Part shown: positions 44,030 to 45,366 of the stretch, one piece after another
Position numbering within the stretch: the first letter of the stretch is position 1
Layout: each line of letters starts with the position of its first letter
Source of the DNA: a virus
IMG/VR virus record: IMGVR_UViG_3300044628_000901
Location: 1 to 45,366 of that record
Length of the DNA: 45,366 nucleotides
Strand: one strand, 5' to 3'
Notes under the pieces: model-generated
Told to the model about the DNA's origin: nothing
What the model saw: the letters and a program-made list of their open reading frames with translations, nothing else
Databases searched by the model: none
Translations under genes and position numbers: made by a program

Positions 44030-44362
44030 TTAATACTGTTTTTCAAAAGTTGCTTCAGGTTCTTTCGCTGTTTCAATTACGGCCAATTTGCGGAGGTTTT
44101 CAAGACAATGCGCGTAGCCAGCGGTTACACCGGCAGCGAAAATAATATCCGATTCCTTGCTACCATGAGACGGCATCGGCACCGGGATTGATTCCGACAC
44201 GATGCGAATGGCCATGCGAAGGATCGGATTTCGCATAATCGCAGCAAGTTCTGCCTGCTGGCCCTCGTTCTGCCAATCGCTCAGGTTTACCTCAGGCAGA
44301 TTCAGTAGGTCCTGCTTCGCCTGTTTGCTCGGGTTCTTCGTCAAGCCTCTTAGCCAGTTCAT
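44030..44362 (-). CDS. Small conserved-looking hypothetical protein
   Basis: A 110-residue protein: MNWLRGLTKNPSKQAKQDLL, LPEVNLSDWQNEGQQAELAA, IMRNPILRMAIRIVSESIPV and AAGVTAGYAHCLENLRKLAV. Helical and uncharged in the second half. It overlaps the GH130-like gene's end by 71 bp in another frame and precedes the scaffold-like gene by 10 bp. It may be a minor head protein, only by position. Confidence 0.6.
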   Translation of the reverse strand: MNWLRGLTKNPSKQAKQDLLNLPEVNLSDWQNEGQQAELAAIMRNPILRMAIRIVSESIPVPMPSHGSKESDIIFAAGVTAGYAHCLENLRKLAVIETAKEPEATFEKQY

Positions 44363-45366
44363 TGTACTTTGATTTCTTGTTTCGTTTCAGTTTATGCCGC
44401 TCGGGAATCGGATCGAGAACGTCAGTCAGCTTTGGAGGGTTCTCCTTGTTGACGACATCGCGCTTCGGTCGAATCACCTTTGTCACCTCAAGCAAGTCGG
44501 CCAGTGGCAGCTTCATGTAGCCGCAATCCACATCGTTGATGCCGTATGAGATGACGAAATTGTTCTTCGCGCTGTCGAAGAAAGCGCCGCACGGGAACAC
44601 GACCGCAGGCAGTCCAGGCCACCAGTCCTGCTGATTGGTGCCGGTAAGAAGCGGCAGTGTCGTCATGCGAGCAATGCGGAATGGAGCCTTAGCTTCGAAA
44701 GCGTACGCACCCATGTAATAGCGGCGCTTGCCGTTGATCCAGGGCAGCGAGCTGTGGAAGAAGGTCCAGTACAAGCCGTCCGCGTAAATGGGATTCGTTC
44801 CACCGCGAACCTCTCCGAATTTCCAGAGCGGATTGAACTCCTCGGTGACATATTCGGCATCCTTCTCTAGCCGCCCATTAAGGCGCACAACGACATGGGG
44901 ATTGGCCGAATACACCATGTGTGGCGCATTATCGTGGACGAAGTAGAGCCAGTTCTTCTCATGGCCATCGTTGATCATGGCCTGCGCGTAGTTGTTGCCG
45001 TAGATCGGATCGAACCGACCCACGTTCAGGAACTGCTTATCGAGCAGGAACATCGCCTGATGCGCGTAGCTCTTGAACGGAACGAACGTGCAGCAGCTCA
45101 CACCGTACTTGTCGCCGAACTTCACGACACGCGGATCTTCGAACTGCTCGTTCGGGTAGTTCGAGGTGAGCTGGAGGATCGACTTTTTTGTGGCTCGTAA
45201 ATCTTTACTCAGCTCGAAGGCAACGATGTCGTTTTTCTCGGTGTAAACGTCCTCATCCTTCTCGCGCTTGTTGCGGCAGCGACGTGCGAAAAGCATGATT
45301 CGTCCATCTGCCTCCTGCATGATGGCTGGATTGAAGTAGTACGTCCCGGTTTCAGCCGGAAGAACG
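44292..45366 (-). CDS. GH130-like beta-propeller protein, main part (runs off the window and joins 1..544)
   Basis: This is the 3' part of the gene that starts at 544 and crosses the circle junction. Propeller-like marks are SNYPNEQFEDPRVVKFGDKY, GVSCCTFVPFKSYAHQAMFL, EVRGGTNPIYADGLYWTFFH, MGAYAFEAKAPFRIARMTTL and AVVFPCGAFFDSAKNNFVIS with YGINDVDCGYMKLPLADLLE at the end. This order fits GH130-type five-bladed propellers (mannoside phosphorylases and related sugar enzymes). The last 60 residues are basic then acidic and disordered. Catalysis is not proven; it may bind or trim the sugar made by the GT25 pair. The frame stays open to 45366. Confidence 0.7.
   Translation of the reverse strand, partial: VLPAETGTYYFNPAIMQEADGRIMLFARRCRNKREKDEDVYTEKNDIVAFELSKDLRATKKSILQLTSNYPNEQFEDPRVVKFGDKYGVSCCTFVPFKSYAHQAMFLLDKQFLNVGRFDPIYGNNYAQAMINDGHEKNWLYFVHDNAPHMVYSANPHVVVRLNGRLEKDAEYVTEEFNPLWKFGEVRGGTNPIYADGLYWTFFHSSLPWINGKRRYYMGAYAFEAKAPFRIARMTTLPLLTGTNQQDWWPGLPAVVFPCGAFFDSAKNNFVISYGINDVDCGYMKLPLADLLEVTKVIRPKRDVVNKENPPKLTDVLDPIPERHKLKRNKKSKYNELAKRLDEEPEQTGEAGPTESA
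45107..45366. repeat. Right copy of the 260-bp terminal overlap
   Basis: It repeats 1-260 with three differences (45234, 45249, 45255). All three fall at third codon positions of the GH130-like gene and are silent (AAG/AAA, GAT/GAC, GAC/GAT). This points to two closely related genomes in the sample, or population variation, rather than sequencing error. Confidence 0.9.

Noticed and set aside
1-45366. tRNA genes, integrase or prophage attachment sites
   Set aside because: I saw no cloverleaf with a TTCRA-type T-arm in the gaps, no tyrosine or serine recombinase motif and no flanking host genes.

Overview
The window looks like one complete genome unit of a tailed, podovirus-like bacteriophage. 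Positions 1-260 recur at 45107-45366 with three single-base differences, and a reading frame crosses the junction, so the unit is circular (or circularly permuted) and about 45,106 bp long. No integrase, no lysogeny repressor of a known type, no tRNA, no CRISPR array and no ordinary bacterial chromosomal gene is visible. The host cannot be named from the sequence. Many genes lack a Shine-Dalgarno (SD) site while others carry strong GGAGG sites, so the host seems to tolerate both modes.

Layout. (A) Minus strand, 7531 down to 1 and on across the junction from 45106 to 42865: terminase large subunit, a Cys-rich protein, portal, then a five-gene glycan module (methyltransferase, GT25, methyltransferase, GT25, GH130-like protein), a small conserved protein and a scaffold-like protein, ending at a bidirectional terminator. 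(B) Plus strand, 7586-17831: fibre, tail and ejection (internal virion) proteins. (C) Minus strand, 30308 down to 17821: DNA metabolism, with an HTH protein, RecT-like annealase, PD-(D/E)XK exonuclease, DUF669-like protein, ThyX, SF2 helicase, SSB, RuvC-like resolvase and a primase-helicase. Within it lies a run of overlapping small genes, many of them coiled-coil (23.4-26.0 kb). (D) Minus strand, 35408 down to 30716: many small conserved phage proteins of unknown function plus a lysozyme-like endolysin. It starts at a near-leaderless promoter and ends at large hairpins. (E) Plus strand, 35579-42800: probable small terminase subunit, a PD-(D/E)XK nuclease, major capsid protein, a free-standing HNH endonuclease with its own promoter and operator, small virion proteins, an S74-chaperone tail fibre, and a lysis set of two holin-like proteins and an overlapping spanin-like pair.

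How it works together. Block C supplies primer synthesis and unwinding, single-strand binding, recombination and thymidylate. No DNA polymerase was found, so the phage probably uses the host polymerase or an archaeo-eukaryotic-type primase-polymerase activity. Blocks A, B and E build the particle, with the capsid and scaffold genes on opposite strands and converging on one terminator. The glycan module is transcribed with terminase, portal and scaffold, which hints that a virion part or a host surface sugar is modified during assembly.

Most unusual points: (1) the glycan cassette inside the head operon; (2) the coiled-coil gene array, whose members overlap by GTGA/ATGA and carry the next gene's SD inside a conserved C-terminal EAK(P) ending; (3) three intergenic elements in block D that fold the same way (two hairpins closed by an outer stem that includes the stop codon, just before a TCCC-ATG start) with different stem sequences but a conserved 10-nt GAAA loop; (4) several near-leaderless promoters; (5) iteron-like repeats at 30.36-30.42 kb.
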